This document shows positions 9,921 through 24,400 of a stretch of DNA of 64,000 nucleotides, piece after piece. The translations under genes and the position numbers were made by a program. The stretch is taken from assembly GCA_963920765.1 (NCBI GenBank), contig OY987247.1:4464001-4528000 (forward strand), written 5' to 3'. Numbering within the stretch: the first letter of the stretch is position 1; each line of letters opens with the position of its first letter. The notes beneath the pieces are model-generated. The model was not told the DNA's origin and did no database searches. It saw only the letters and a list, made by a program, of their open reading frames with translations. This DNA comes from Ulota crispa (Eukaryota; Streptophyta; Bryopsida; Orthotrichales; Orthotrichaceae).

Positions 9921-12900
9921 ATGGCGGGAGGTGCTCAACCAGCCGCGCGCTCGCCGCCGCGACTGCTGTGCTTACCGGTGCTTGCCTTGCTGGCCGTGGC
10001 CTCCTTCTACTTTGTCTTCATGCTCCTCGGGACGCAGCTCTGGGGCCATTCTCACGGCTCTCGCACAATTCTATTCCAAAGCCATGACCAGATGCCAAGC
10101 TCCGTGAGCTTTTTGCAGACCGAGACGGCAAGCGAAGAGCTCGGTACTGAGCAGGTAAGTGATAATAAATCCTATTCGGGAGTAAGTACATTGTTGCCGC
10201 CATGGAAATTTGAGGAAGTGTTGGAGAGGATCGCGTTTTATTTGATTAATTTACCGAATTGGTTACACTGGCCAAAATTCAAGAAAATTGACACGTCAAG
10301 TCCTTTTCAGTTTCAGTTCTTCGAGCTTAGGATAAATTCTACTCGGGAATGCATTGTTGCCGTCATGGAGATTTGAGGAAGTGTTTGAGAGGCTTGCAAT
10401 TTCTTTGATTAAGTTACCGTATTCGTTACATTGGCAAACTGACACGTCAAGTCCTTGTCAGTTTCAGTTCTTCGAGCTTAGGATAAGTTCTACTCTGGAA
10501 AACGTTGTTGCCGTCATGGAGATTTGAGGAAATGTTTGAGAGCATTGCGAGTTCTTTGATTACCGTATATTCAAAAAAATTGACACGTCAAGTCCTTGTC
10601 AGTTTCAAGTCTTCGAGCTCAGGATCAGTTCTACTCTGGAAAACGTTGTTGCCGTCATGGAGAACTGTGGAAGTGTTCGAGAGGCTTGCAATTTCTCTGA
10701 TTACCTTATTCGTTACACTGGCGAAAATTCAAGAAAATTGAAACGTCAAGTCTTTGTCAGTTTCAAGTCTTCGAGCTTAGGATAAATTCTACTCAGGAAA
10801 ACATTGTTGCCGTCATGGAGATTTAAGAAAGTGTTTGAGAGGATTGCGATTTCTTTGATTAAGTTACCGTATTCGTTACACTGACGAAAATTCAAGAAAT
10901 TTGACACCTCAAGTCCTTGTCAGTTTCAGCTCTTCGAGCTGAGGATGTCAAATTGTTGGCGAAACATGCTATTTCAGTGAACATTAGCCATTTCGGCGAT
11001 GTGCAGGAGCAGCAACAGGATTTGCAGTATGGCAGAGAGTGGAGTCCGGTGCCATCTTTGCGTCAGCTGCTTCCGTATGCTACTCCTCGCGACGCTTCTT
11101 ATCACCGTAGGCTCCTCATGCTTGACAATCTTAGGTTGCATGATGATGTGTTGCATGTAGTTTTCAGTATGTTAAAGGCAGCCATAAATTCTTTTTCATT
11201 CTTTGTCTTTTGCTTGGGTAGTCCCAAGAAATTGGTTGAGTCTACCAAACGTGCATGATATTTCTGTTATTTTGGTAGCTACAGTACAATTTTTTTGAAT
11301 TTCTTATTGATTTTTTTTGCTGATGTATTGTTGAAAAATTGCACTTTCTTCCTTAAATTCTCATAGGCGGATATACTCCAAAATTAGTCAAAGTTTGGAA
11401 CAGGAATTCCCCAAATATGGAGTGTAGGATTTCATAATGCTCCATGCCATGTATTGTGAGGTGTTTTGTGAGGTCCTAGCACCTTATGGAATTAGAATGA
11501 GTGAGCAGGTCTCATGTAATAAAAAATGGAAACATATGATGCTTCTCAGACAATCGAGTCATTACCGATTGTGTCATGGTTTTGGAACTACTTCGATTAC
11601 ATTTTAATTTTATTAGCATGAAGCTTTGCGATCCATTCCAAAGCATCATCTTCTCCACTGCTAATGAAATGTTACTGCGTTTCAGGTTGTTCAAAGTTTT
11701 AATACATAAATCATAGCATTCTTTTAGGAGGCCCTGTGAAGCCTTAGAATTGGCCATGACTTCTATTTGCTCATGCTTTACATAATAGGCTTAATTAAAG
11801 GAAGGTTGATGGATGTAGAATAAAGATATAATTAAATTACTGATGCACATGGTTGCATAAGAGTAGCTTTAGAGATAAGTAAGATCAACCAGCACCTTTA
11901 TGTCAGTCAGTTCAGTGCTGGTGCATTTGTAAATTGAAACGTTGCCAGGGGCTTCAATGGGGAACGAATGTTATTGCGATTTTTGGTTAAAATAACAATT
12001 CCACCTTGGTAATTATAGTAAACCCTCATTGTGAATTTGTCTTAATGCTCGAGCGTGGATGTGCTTGCAGCACCAGTGTTTCCCGGTAGTGGCTTCCTAT
12101 TTACCACCATTAGAGGCGAATTGCATGATATTCACACTGCTGTGAATTCCTGACTCTAAAACTCTCATTAAATCTGGCAACTTGTTTTCAATGACTTTCG
12201 TATTTCCATTAATTCCTCTCTTAAAACTTAAACATTCAAACTAAAAATAGAAATTTATTTTTGGAAGCTATTATTTGGTTACGGGAACTTCCAAAGCATA
12301 TATATATGTTCAAAATTTTGGAATGTGAATTCTTCCTTATATTGATACGTTTTAATACTACTTTCCTAAGTTCTTTTCCAAATCCTATATGTATAGAGGA
12401 GGCTAGTTTTGACCATTTAGGCACTTTGGGTTAATAATACTAGCAGTGGGTGTGAGTGACTTTTTGCAGGTAAGTGATCTCGTGGTGATCGCCAGGTTAT
12501 TGAATGCAACCATTATCTTACCTAGGATTCAAGCCTCAGTGTCTGTAAAAGGTGGCGGGTGAGTTCTATAAACACAAACTCGACTATACACTAGCAAGCA
12601 ATTTGGGTCACTTTTTGTTGCAAAGTTTGAATCAACAAGCTTGAGATAACAGCAACCACACACGGGCCCAAAATCATTTTTGTTTTATTTTATCTTATAT
12701 TGTGTGGTGCTAGCTCCATTTGTCTAAGTAACAAGAACAAGTATGAAGATGTGGCACTTAGTACATGACTCCTGTGTGTATATGTGATCTCAAGGTTTCA
12801 TGCTATAATTGAGTTATTGAATCACCTCAAATGTGTCATAAGGTGTCATAGATGTAACGGGTTATTCTAAGCTTGTCAACTTACGACAAGTTGCTTATGA

Positions 12901-15900
12901 TGTTGGTTCAAACCAAAAGCTTGTTTTAAGCCTTAATGCTTCAACTTCTATAGTCTATGGTTGCCTTTGGTAAATCACTAGGGAAAGTCACGATTATGTG
13001 CTCTTTCATTCCCTCATCTTGATGAACCAAGAAGTGGCAAAGTGGCCTCCCCTTGACTAGCCCTTTTATTGGATTGCCCAATTCATCAAATACTGTGACG
13101 ACCAGAAAGAGTTAAAGATGACGAAGAAAATAAGAAGAATGCACTAGAGCTTGTCACCTAACCCTCCATTTTTTGTGCCAAGATAATTGTGATGAACTTT
13201 ATATTTCAATGTTTGAATTCTAAATTTCTTTTGATGATTTAGATTATTTATTTATTTTTCCGTTAACCGGTGTTCATACAATTCATAGGTGGGGAGTTTG
13301 GTCGGGTGTTTTGAGGTTGCCAGCAGTCGCAAAGTGGAAAGCTTTAGCTACCTTTACGACGAGCAACACTTCATTGCAGCATTGAAGGATGATGTGAGGG
13401 TGGTGAGTCTCTTGCCCAAACAACTCCGTTCAAGGACCCGTTTGCAAAAGCAACCAGTGATGACGCCAGCCAGATTTTCCTCTGTTCAGTATTATCTGGA
13501 CGAGGTTCTGCCTGCTTTGGCAGCTCATGGAGCTTGTGGGCTTGTCTTTTCAGATGGAGGAGGTTTGCAGGTACGTCAACACTCCCCAACTGCGCATGTC
13601 CCTGTGTATTCAAGAATCTATTACGTTACGTAAACCTCTGATTGCACCACTTCCTCATGTCGAAGTGTACTTAGAACCCCATTTATTTCCCAAGATAGTG
13701 CAATTAGAGAACATATATTGTATGTCTTGAATGAATTCCGTCGTGTATTATTGTGTTCTTGTTTTTGTTGTTGAAGAATCCATTCACTTCATAGAGTGTA
13801 CAGGAATGAGAAGTTGCATTCTGTGCTTTGTTTCCTCCTGAGAAAGTTTGAGTAGGTTGTTACGTGCAATGTTTTTTGCTACTTGAAAACTGAGCCCCTA
13901 GTACCTACCATGAATCAAGTTACATATTTAGTGCAAGTGCAGTTTGAAATAAGCTTTACAGCCTCTTGTAGCTTTGTGCATGCTTGTTTCTTATGTGTGA
14001 GATCTGGTGGTTTGAGCAGAGCTTACTACCAGCAGAGCTCGCTGAATACCAGCGGTTACGATGCAGGGTGGCATTTCACGCTCTTCGTTTTCGAAGAGAA
14101 ATCCAGGATTTAGGGGTTCAGCTTGTGAGAAGGTACGTGTTGAGGGGCTTTTTCTCATTCTTTCCTTGAAAAAATTCTCAAATCTGCATGGTTTCTGGTC
14201 TATGAATTTCCGTAGATGGCTGAAACTTTTTAGTTGTCCATCTAACATTGGTTGTGATTTGTGAATAATCTCTTGAGGGACCCAATAAAAATACATTGCA
14301 ATGCCAAAAATAAAGCGCCTCTAGGGTATTTGATAATGGTTAGACTAAAACTGGCCTTTTTTGCAACATCACAGACGTTCGTCCCCCTGACAGTCATTAT
14401 TTTGTGCAATTGAATACATATATACAGACGTGTGTACGTGTGTGCGTGTTTAGGCTATGTATATATCTATAGCATGATCTTTGTCTATGTAGTGCTTCTT
14501 TGGCTGATATTGGGGCGCCACCGTACTCTGTTTGGTGTTTATTGTACTATTTAACAGGTTGGAGGCCCATGGGCGACCATATGTGGTGGTTCACTTGGGC
14601 TTGGAAAGAGATGTTCTTGCACATCATGGGTGTGCTGAGCTCTTTCAAGTGCAGTCTATGCTCTTTTTATTGCCTCTTTTTTTCCCTTTTCATGACCTCC
14701 AGAGATAATCATGTTCATATTCAGTAGTTTTCCGAGTTGATTGCTTTTTCCAAATAAATGTTCACTTATTTCTGTGTATGAGGGGCTTCAGGATCTGCAG
14801 ACACAGAGCATACAGCTGCAGAGAAACCATTTCCTGAGTATTGGAAAAGAAGTAGGCGAGCTGGATATTGATTCTCAGAAGCAGCGCCACAGGGGGCTGT
14901 GTCCTCTCATGCCAGAAGAGGTATAATAAAAGTTCATACAGATGATGTGGTTCCGCCCTTGTTTATTACGAAATCTGGCATAAAACTCCAGAACAATGCA
15001 TACAGCATTTGAAAGTGCGCATCAAGTGTTTAGTACCAAGTGTTTTATGCATCAAATGGAATTATTATATGTCATATTTAATGAATTTTTGACTGCCTAA
15101 AATCCAAAACAAAAACTATATTATAAGGCAAAGAGATATTAGAAGTTTGGTTGGTTTTTGCTCCCTTTAATATGCATGGGGGAGATCCATTATAGGACTA
15201 ATCCATGTTTGGAGAGTTTGGTTTAGAGGCATGACAATGAAAATATTTGACAATCATCATGGCCCTATATAGTACAAGTTTGCTCTTCGCAATCCAAGTT
15301 TAACTAAATATGGCATTTATCATAAATGTTAGGAGGGAGTTGGAAACAACTAGCAAGCACAATGAATGCAAATATTTAAGGACGTATAGGTGGAATGGGT
15401 TAACTAGGCAACAATAGTGAATATGGCTGTGTGCACTATTAACAAGTTTAGCTTACTACTATTGGGTTTTAGTGTGAGAGCCAGTGAGACATTTTAGTGG
15501 ACTCTTGGATTCTAAACTTCTTAACTATTCCTTGACAGTTTCATCCTTATTTTTTTGCCGCAAAAATGGAGGATTCGGTAGCGAGCTCCGGTGCATTCTC
15601 CATGCAAAGTTCTCTGTGTTCCATTCTATTTCTCCAAAACTCCATGATAAGGATTTTAGCAAAATTCTTGCAAGCTCTAAGTAGCCGAAGGACTCTTTGG
15701 GATCTATGAGTCCATCTATTGAATAATGGGCTTTCATGGTGCAGGTAGGGCTTTTGCTAGAATCTTATGGATTTTGCAACAATACTCGAATTTATTTGAC
15801 AGGCACGGATATCACAGGAGGACAACGGCTTTTGCTCCATCTGAGGAGCATGTATGCCAATTTGGAGGATCGTTTTACAGTAAGCACAGTGCGAGAACGT

Positions 15901-17808
15901 TCTGAGTTACAACCAGCAAAGAGGAAAAAATTGATATCAGGTATCCTACGTGCTTGTTAGTTTTGTACGTAAGTCAAACTGGTAGTATCCAAAAATCATC
16001 AAAGTATCTCTTGACATGTTTCCAATAGCCAAGAGTGTTATTAAATCCTATGAGGCTTCTTAAGTTTTTTATTTTTTTATTTTGGTAGCGACAGGCACAT
16101 ATCGCAGTGCGTTTGCAACTCTCTGGAAGAAATTTCTCTTGTGGAGGAAGGAGAATGGACCACCTGTCAGAAGCTCTCATAAAGGCTGGTGGAGGACGGT
16201 TGGAGATTGTGAATCCCATATTGAAGATTATTTTGCATCGACTCTGTTGGAAGAAGAAACCAAAGACATCCAACTTCTTCTTGCGGCTCTGGACTACATG
16301 GTTTCTCTAGAAGCGAATACTTTCTTTCCTGCTTTCGATAAGGACCGACATGGACTTCCTGACTTCGCCAGCTTGGTCATGGGCCATCGTCTCTATCAAT
16401 CCGCATCTTTGAAAACTTTTTGCCCTAACAGGTACGTTGGTACTCTTCTCGCTATTCTTTGAGCTTTCAATAACTCGTACAAAGCTGTAGATCATTATCT
16501 TGAGGGGCGCTTACCAAGTATAACTTCATTCAGAGGAGTGACAAAACGTCGGTTGGATTTTCAGCCACCTCATGCAACTGAAGCCAGTGTAAACCTAGCT
16601 TTGAGTACCAAGTTGTGCAATTTTCAGGCTCTTTTTGGAAGGAAAAGTAATGTCCCTGAATGGTTTCACTTATGTAAAGTAGCAAGATGTGGGCTTATGC
16701 CTTATGTACTATTGTTCTACATTAGTGAAGGCACTCAAATGGAGTGGCTTACCCAACTTATATCACCTTCGTACTTATACTAAGAACTAGTATTGAACCC
16801 ATTGTAGCATTACAAGATATTGCATACAAATGTAATAATAAGTTGGTTGCATACAAATGTGATGATAAGGATTTTGGGCAGATGAAAACCACCTTCATGG
16901 CCTAGTAATTTGAACACTTCTTGAATGTCACTTCTATAAAAAAATACTGTTGATGGTCACAATGTTGTAGAACCCCATGTTATCATGTTCATTTTAAACA
17001 TGTAGCAAAAGACCAAAGATTGACGATTTCAATATGATCGGTACTAACATAAAAGATATAATTCAAATGGATCCAAATTTTATATCTCCAATAGAACGAG
17101 AAGTATATTGCATGCATTGGTTACTAAACCAGTAAAACTGGACACAAAGCTAATCCCCATACGACCCTACGTAAATATGCTAAAAAAATTAACTTCGAAT
17201 TTGTGCTTCTTGATCATTTAGGATTTAAAGAGATTTGAGAGCACATGCATAACTCCGTTGTTTTCAGACGAAGGAACTATAGCTTCCTTTAGCGACCAAG
17301 CTTTTAAACAATTATTGTTTTTTTCAGCAAGTTTAATTTCCGCGTTTTAAGTTGTTTCATTGCTGTGGTTCTGTGAACGTGGTTGAGGCTACCAATCTCA
17401 GCTAATTCTGCATAAGATCCTTGCTGTTTTCGGTAGGGTGAGAGCTGGACCGAAGAAAGTGTCGTAGTTTTGTGATCTTTAGCCAGAAAACGAAATCGCT
17501 GATGTTGTAGCGATGGGAACTCTTTTTGCAGGCCTGCACTGGTGACACTTCTGGACGCGTACCCTTACGAGCGGGCTCACAGCGTGAGTGCCTGGAGACT
17601 TTCTGCGAGGAGATTGCTGATGGAATCTCTCGTTAGACCGAAAAATGCTTCTCAGATTGCCAAGTCTGAGCTGTTCTTGTCTCACCCAATGCCAGAGTGC
17701 GCATGTCGAAAGGGAGAGTCCAACATTTCTCGAAGGCTAAAACCAGATGAAGGATTGGTGTGGGAAGGAGTCTCTGCGTGTCCTGCTTGGATGGTCAGTA
17801 ATTACTGA
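9921..17808 (+). CDS. Plant O-fucosyltransferase family protein (type II membrane protein)
   Basis: Ten exons that keep frame: 9921-10154, 10944-11156, 12470-12544, 13289-13570, 14020-14132, 14558-14648, 14783-14920, 15745-15940, 16095-16431, 17532-17808, about 651 residues. The N terminus has a short basic stretch and a hydrophobic anchor at about residues 14-37, as in Golgi type II enzymes. Family motifs seen: VIARLLNATIILP, DEQHFIAALKDDVRVV, YQRLRCRVAFHALRF, VVVHLGLERDVLAHHGCAELF, LLAALDYMVSLEA, FVMGHR-like SLVMGHRLY and the LSHPMPECAC end. These mark the GDP-fucose O-fucosyltransferase fold of plants; the acceptor is unknown. The usual GGLNQ-type donor-site segment before VIARLLNAT was not found, so exon 2 or 3 boundaries may be wrong or that motif is lost. 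Exons 2, 8 and 9 are the least certain. The start is the first ATG before the membrane anchor. Confidence 0.85.
10165..10943 (+). repeat. Five tandem ~150-bp units filling intron 1
   Basis: Intron 1 of the O-fucosyltransferase gene is almost wholly tandem repeats. Each unit runs from ATAAATTCTACTCGGGAA through GTTGCCGTCATGGAGATTT to CAGTTTCAGTTCTTCGAGCTTAG. The unit ends fall at about 10330, 10481, 10622, 10780 and 10943, giving periods of 141-163 bp. The last unit ends at the exon 2 acceptor, so every unit carries a copy of that acceptor. Confidence 0.85.
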
Positions 17809-18485
17809 TGTACAATGCCCTTAATGTTGTCTAGGTATGTTCTAGAGTTGGTCTAGTATCACCTGGGTTTCCCAAAGCAGAGTCATAATCAGAGATGGTG
17901 GTCATCAAACGGGTATCTGGAATGAACTACGATTCAAGATTTCTTTGTGAGAATATTTTCATGCCATGACAACACTGGCATATGGTCTGAAGGTGCTAGG
18001 GTGCTGGTGCTCGCAAAATGAATTTATTGGATATTCATAATTACGATGTGTGATAAATGCCTAGTTGTGAGGTGATGTGGTAGCGTTGAAAACTGGCCTT
18101 ACATGTAGTGTGCTAGCTTGGAGCGAGATGTGGTGAATGCAATGTCCATCCTATTCGAGGGCTACAGTTAAAATCATAGGTTGCCTTCACAAGAGTGAGA
18201 GCGCTTGTAGTGTAGATGACCCTTGAGTACATTGGATATTTGGGATAGGATTGTATCTATTCATCGACGAAGGAACGACGTCCCTGAAAGAGGCTGTGCG
18301 ACATCGGCTGAGGAGGACTCGCAGAAGGCCACATTGAAGGAAGACCAGACATGAGACGTGCGCGGAAAGAACTCTGTTTTAGCAATCTAGCCAGCTTTGA
18401 GAACGCCAGCGGAACGACTCTTTCTCTTTCTTTGCTCCACACTCCTCAACTGGGGAGTGTCTCTTCATTTGGCTTGACGAGCCTC
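17809..18485. other. Intergenic region between convergent genes
   Basis: This holds the 3' flanks of two convergent genes, the O-fucosyltransferase (plus) and the vasohibin-like gene (minus). No further gene is supported. Poly(A) signals cannot be assigned with confidence. Confidence 0.5.
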
Positions 18486-21400
18486 TCATTTCCCCAACAA
18501 GTACATCAGTTTCGTTCGAAGCCGTCGCTGCACCAGCCGCTTCTTCCGGCTCAACTTGCTACCCCTTTTCTCATTCGGTGAGGAGAGCTGGTGGTCCTCC
18601 CCACACTCGAGCAACTCCAGCTTCTTCCCAACCACTGGCTCATAATGTGAGCCTTCTGTCTTTTCCTGCACTTTCAATGGTATTGGCTTCTTCTGCTGCA
18701 ACAAGTTCTTGTGCCAGAGGACGAGCTTGCAAGAGGGCTCGTTGACAGACTCTTCTTCCATAGCCTCCTGCTTCTCGGGCTCTTCCTTGCTCGCTACTGA
18801 AGTGAGACTGATGCGGAGCTTGTATTCGCGAACACGCCGCGCGATCTCCACCTCCAGGTCTTGGCATTCGCGCATGCGGTGTCCATGGAGCCCGCACCAG
18901 TTGCACGGCGGAACTCGGTACCGGACATGGAGCTCTGCGTCGTGGCCCATCTTCTTCGGATACGGCGAGGTGCTCCGACTCTTTCTCACCGAGGGTAAGC
19001 TTTTCTGATCACTCACCACTTTCGTTCCTTGCTGGAGGCTGATCATGCACTGTTGCTGAACCTCAGTAGGCGGCTCCTCGGCCAGCTGCTTCGCCAGCTG
19101 CTTCAACGACTGCAACTCTGTCTGGTTGTTCACAGACTCTACAACGGCGTCGAAATTCTCGGAGAGCTCGTTCATCGCCCCCTCGAAGACACCCAACCTG
19201 CTTGTCATCGCTTCTCCAACGCCTACTAGGCGCTGAAACATGTCCTCGACCACCCGGAAACCTTCGACCTGAGACGGTCCCTGCATTCGCAGATCCGCCA
19301 GCTTGTCCTTGAGCAGCAGCAGCCTTGCTTCGTTCTTCGCGCGGTACAGCGTTCTGAGACATTCCCAGCATGCCTTTGGTCCGTCGAGTCCTGCACTACT
19401 TCAACGTACTCAGAAGAAAGCCTTCGTTTTCAGGTCAGATTAGCCTCCCAGCACAACCTCAATAAGAAATAAACGTCATTGCAAAGTGTTTTACAGATTG
19501 TACCAAATCCATTTCTATATGAGTCCCTAGTCATCGAAGTGACAACAAAAAGAAGTTCGTGGTTTCTAACCCAAAATCTACAAAAGGCGTGGTAGGAGGG
19601 TCAATTGGTGCTATTTGAAGGCTTCCACCTTCGCATTCATTCGTCATTATTAGGCAATCACACGTACTTCACTAGTTTAGAGTAAGCGACTACTTCCCTT
19701 TTCTTTTTTCTTTTAAGTTGGCTCTTTTTGAAGAGCTACTTGACTACAGGTAACCTCTACAAGAAACACTGCCATTCACCCTTTCCCCACTAAATTTCTC
19801 AAATTGAAGAAAACTAATTCAATCAGAAACTAGGAAAAAGTTCAACAACTCAGTAAACAACTTTGCAGAGGACTGCCATGAGCTCAAGGTCATGGACAAA
19901 AGGAAATCCGGATTCTTTTTCGTGAACAACTTAAAGGAAGTTGAAGAATCTTTTCCTGCGGTTCAGGTAAGAAAATGAAATCTCATCGTACTTTTGTTCC
20001 AACAAATGCAAAGTTATGAACAATGGGGGGGCGAAAAGATTGGGAAATTTCAACCCAACACCAAACACCCCGTAAATCCGTTCTTGTGAGATTCCAAGGG
20101 CTACAATCAAAATTGAATATGTTAGGTTGCACTTGAATATGTTAGGTTGCACTTGAAAATGTTACGCATCTTCAAGTTTGATTGTAACCTTTGGGGCCTC
20201 AAATGAATGGATCCATGGAGAGTTGGGTACTTGGGTGTAACCTTTGGGGCCTCAAATGAATGGATCCGTGGAGAGTTGGGTACTTGGGTGTTGTGCTGAG
20301 ATTTCCCTATCTTTTTGTCCCTCCCCCACTCTACAGTAGGCTAACCTTGATTGCCAAGAATGAAAGAATTATGCAGATATGTTCAAACAAAAGCATGTTA
20401 AGGTAGAAGCACCCAAAAGTGACACTAGCCATTTAGTGACATCTGTAAATAAACCTAAAGTTAAGCACTTCCGCACCCAAACAAGACACGCATGCACCCA
20501 AACTAGACATGCAAGCTAACATAAGGGAATAGAAATTGTATAGGTGGCAATTTATGATTGGATGTCACATGATCTTTTTGTTGTCATGACATGGTCTTTT
20601 TGTTGTTGCTTTTTCAAGGGTCTAGTGTCCACAATAGGTCAATCTAGGGAGTTACCTTCAACAATTTGTAATATATTCATACAATCTCAAAAACTCCAAA
20701 AACAATTTTGCTTGCATCAATATGCATTCCCTAACAAGCCTATGCCATTAGATTCTCAAAAGACCCTAACGCCATATTCATTAAATTGGGAAAACCAGAT
20801 TCCCAAGTTGTACTTCACCTTAAACCCATTGTTTTGCTTTCTCGGGTATAAATGTCAAATTTGAAAATATCAGATTTGGTCTGAGCCATTAAGATTTTGT
20901 CCCTTGCAAATTCCTCCTCTCAGGGAAGGACACTTGTACCAAAAAAATGCTACTTAAACCTAGAGCTTGATTTAAGGTGATCACCTTAAACCTAAATTAT
21001 TCCCAAAATCAGGGTTTCTTCTCAAATTAACGGATATGGCGTTCCCTCCAAATTACCACATCTGAAGTAAGTGTCACTTTTGGGTGCTTCTACCTTAATA
21101 CCTTACCAGGCCATTACCTGGAGTTGCAGCCAGGACCTTGGTACCCAAGACACACTGGTTCACGACCAGCGGTGGTGCTTCAGCGCTTTGGCTCGGAGCT
21201 GCTGCTGCTGCTCTTGGAAGGGCCCGGAGAGCTCCCTTGGTGCTCTTCACTGGCCGGGCAACAGCATCCCCACTTTTGAAAAGTTTCCTGCTCCGTCTAA
21301 ACTTGCAAAACCCATGCTTCGAAGGTAAACGAACCGCCACACTGGTCGCATCCAAGCAGAACTCCTTCGGCAGATCTGGCACGGGAGCCAACTTTCTCCA

Positions 21401-24400
21401 GAAATAAGACACCTCTCCGGGCTCCAAGCTCAAAGCAATACGTGCCGACTCTCTCGAACTCGGTGCCTGGATGTTGAATCTGCAATTGACTATGTTCATG
21501 TATTCTGAGTTCCCAAGAGCTTCTTCAATGGAAAGATCCGAGCTTCGTGCGTGGATACTGGTGGTGATCCCTTCCAAATTCAAACGCCTGGCCTTGTAAG
21601 GAGATGTCTCCCGGTCTGCAAGCATCCTCTTCGTCTGGCGAATGTACATGTGGCGAGGATCTTCGCCTCTTCCAGAGCTAATCCAGCTGTGCAGCAAAAA
21701 ATTGAATGATTTCACCACCTCAGTAAACAATAAGGGTGGTCACACCTTTTACAAGAATGAAACTTTTTATGAAGAAAGAGAAGTTGTGGAGTGGAAATAG
21801 GAGACAATGGGAGCAGTTCTTCATGGAAGAAGGTGTGACTCTCCTTTTGTGGGCAATGGAGAATGGAGATTGAGTATACCTTGAACATGGTGATGCAGTA
21901 AGAAAACAAGTTGCATTCACACACTCAACTGAGGTATCCAATTACAAAGAGGGTGAAACCAAGAAGAGCAAGATGAAAAAAAAGACATGTATCAATAAAA
22001 ACTTCACATGCTAAAAATTCTTCACACCCATAAAATTTCTCAATCTCTAAAGAATGGGACCTCCGCAAATCAAAGAGAGAGTGCCAAGTCCCCATTCTCA
22101 AAGGATTAAAAGATTGAGAATGGGGTGATTTCTCAATCTTCAAAGAATTAGGCCTCCACAAATTAAGGAGAAAGTGCCACATTCCCATTCTTGAAAGATT
22201 GAGAATGGGGTGAAGAAGGTGTGATTACCCTTAATGTAAAGTCCGAGGGTCTACAGTTCAAGGATATTAAATCCAAGAGAGTCTCAAACATCCACAAGGA
22301 AGAGGATACCAAATCCATTTAAAAACTTGACCCCATCTTCTATTAACTGACCCGTGTTATCAACGACAACACATCTACTTATACACTTGGGGTGGAGTTA
22401 ATTAGCAAAGAGATATACTCCTATCTCGGAAAGATGGGCTTAAATTGAAACCTCATGTTTGACCTCATGTTTTTATTCCAATTTTATTGATTATATCATA
22501 AGATACATTTTTCATGAGGGTTCAAATTTTACATTGGCACAAACAATGATGAATACTGTTATGTGTTCACTTGTTTAGGTATCAGTTGTATCAACGTTGT
22601 CATCTGCTAGAAGGATTTAGTGTAAAATCATTTTACGCATGTACTCTTCTCTTTCCTATTGGTCCTTTAGAAAAAGGACTTAATGTAAACCACTAGCATG
22701 TACCCCTCTCTTTTGTGGTAGTTAACAATAAAATATGATAAATTATTGGAAATTACACCATAACACTCTTTTTTAATCAATTAGACTGAGCCGCTACACC
22801 AAACATGAACAACAAGTCACTGCAATTGCACCACAACACTCTCTCAACCAATCAGAATGCAGATGCAGTTGGGCCCCATTAGCCTCCATATGACCTACTC
22901 AAACCTACTAAAGGTTCCAATGGACCAATCTTTGCAAGCCAAAGGGAGTAATTAGCTACCATTGATCTCTGACTGAAAATGGGGTCATCCACGGCCACTT
23001 TGAATTTTTGTAGAGAATTCATATTTATACATAAAGCATAAAACACCATATTCGTTAAAATGGGAAAAAACGTGATCCCATTTTGTACTTCACCTTGATT
23101 CAGAATAGTCACCTCAAACCAGATTTGAAGGTACTAGATTCAATTTGAACCACTAAGACTTTTTCCCTCGCAAATTCCTCCTCTTAGGTGAGGACATGTG
23201 TACAAAAAAAAATGCTGAACTTAGTTGTACATGTTCATGTACAACTTGCAAAAATCCCAAAATGTGCATTTTTTCCCAATTTACCTCATATGGTGTTATA
23301 AGGAAAAAAAGATGAAGCCAGAAAGCTTACAAATTCCAGAGCCGTTTTCCTTTTGAGGCAAACTCGTCAATAGCTTCAACACACTTGAGGCCCCCTAGGC
23401 AAACAAACAGTCAGAATTTCCACCAAATAATTAAGGGAAAATTCTATGGATACCCCTGAAGTTTGCAATAATTTCATAGATACCCTCGCTTTTTAAGGAA
23501 TTTCATTGATACCTTTGGACCAAAACTTTATCATGTTTTTTTGTTGTGCATGCCACTTCCCTTCTTCTTTTGTGCACACACATAATAAAAAAAGAAATAA
23601 TACATGCACAAAGGGAGAAGGGAAGTGGCATGCACGACAAAAAAATGTTTGAAAATTTTGATGCAAAGATATCTGTGAAATTTCTGAAAAAGCAGTGGTA
23701 TCTATGAAATTATTGCAAATACCAGGGGTATCCATGAAATTTTCCCAATAATTGAAGACATTCATTTCATTTGGAAAATCCATTATGCATTCAACTAAGA
23801 TTAGTTTCATGTCAAGTTCGTGATAGGATCTCTCATCGTACATCTCGCCAGAACTGGTCTTTGAGGTCAAGTTCCAGGTGTCGCCAACAAACAAAATTTG
23901 TAGACCTAGTATTGTGCTCCACCTGCCACAATTAAGTCATTTTTATACAAGATTAGCTGTTGGCGCTTGCTACATTATGCATTCATCATTAGATTTTTAT
24001 TATGATTTTTCATATGTAAAATAGAATGCAAAGTAAAAATTTCAGTAAGTCTTCAAATTATATCTATGTGACGATATCATAAAGACTAAAGGTCACTATG
24101 ACTTTAAACGTGTTATTCATTAAATTGGGAAAACAATGGATACCATTTTGTACCTCACTTTAATCCAAAATTGTCACCTTAAAATAAATTAAGGAGGTCA
24201 CTTGAAACCTAATTAATGAACTTATGTTCAAAATTTCAGAAGTTAATGAACTTTTTGTCCAAAAAGAGCATATTTTTGGAAGTTGCATATCTCATTTCAT
24301 TGAAAAACAGTCAACGGATTCCCAATTCAATGAATATGGTGTTCTTTAGAAAAAAAAAGCCAAAGATCCCACTTTGTACGCTTTTTCCCAAATTAATGAA

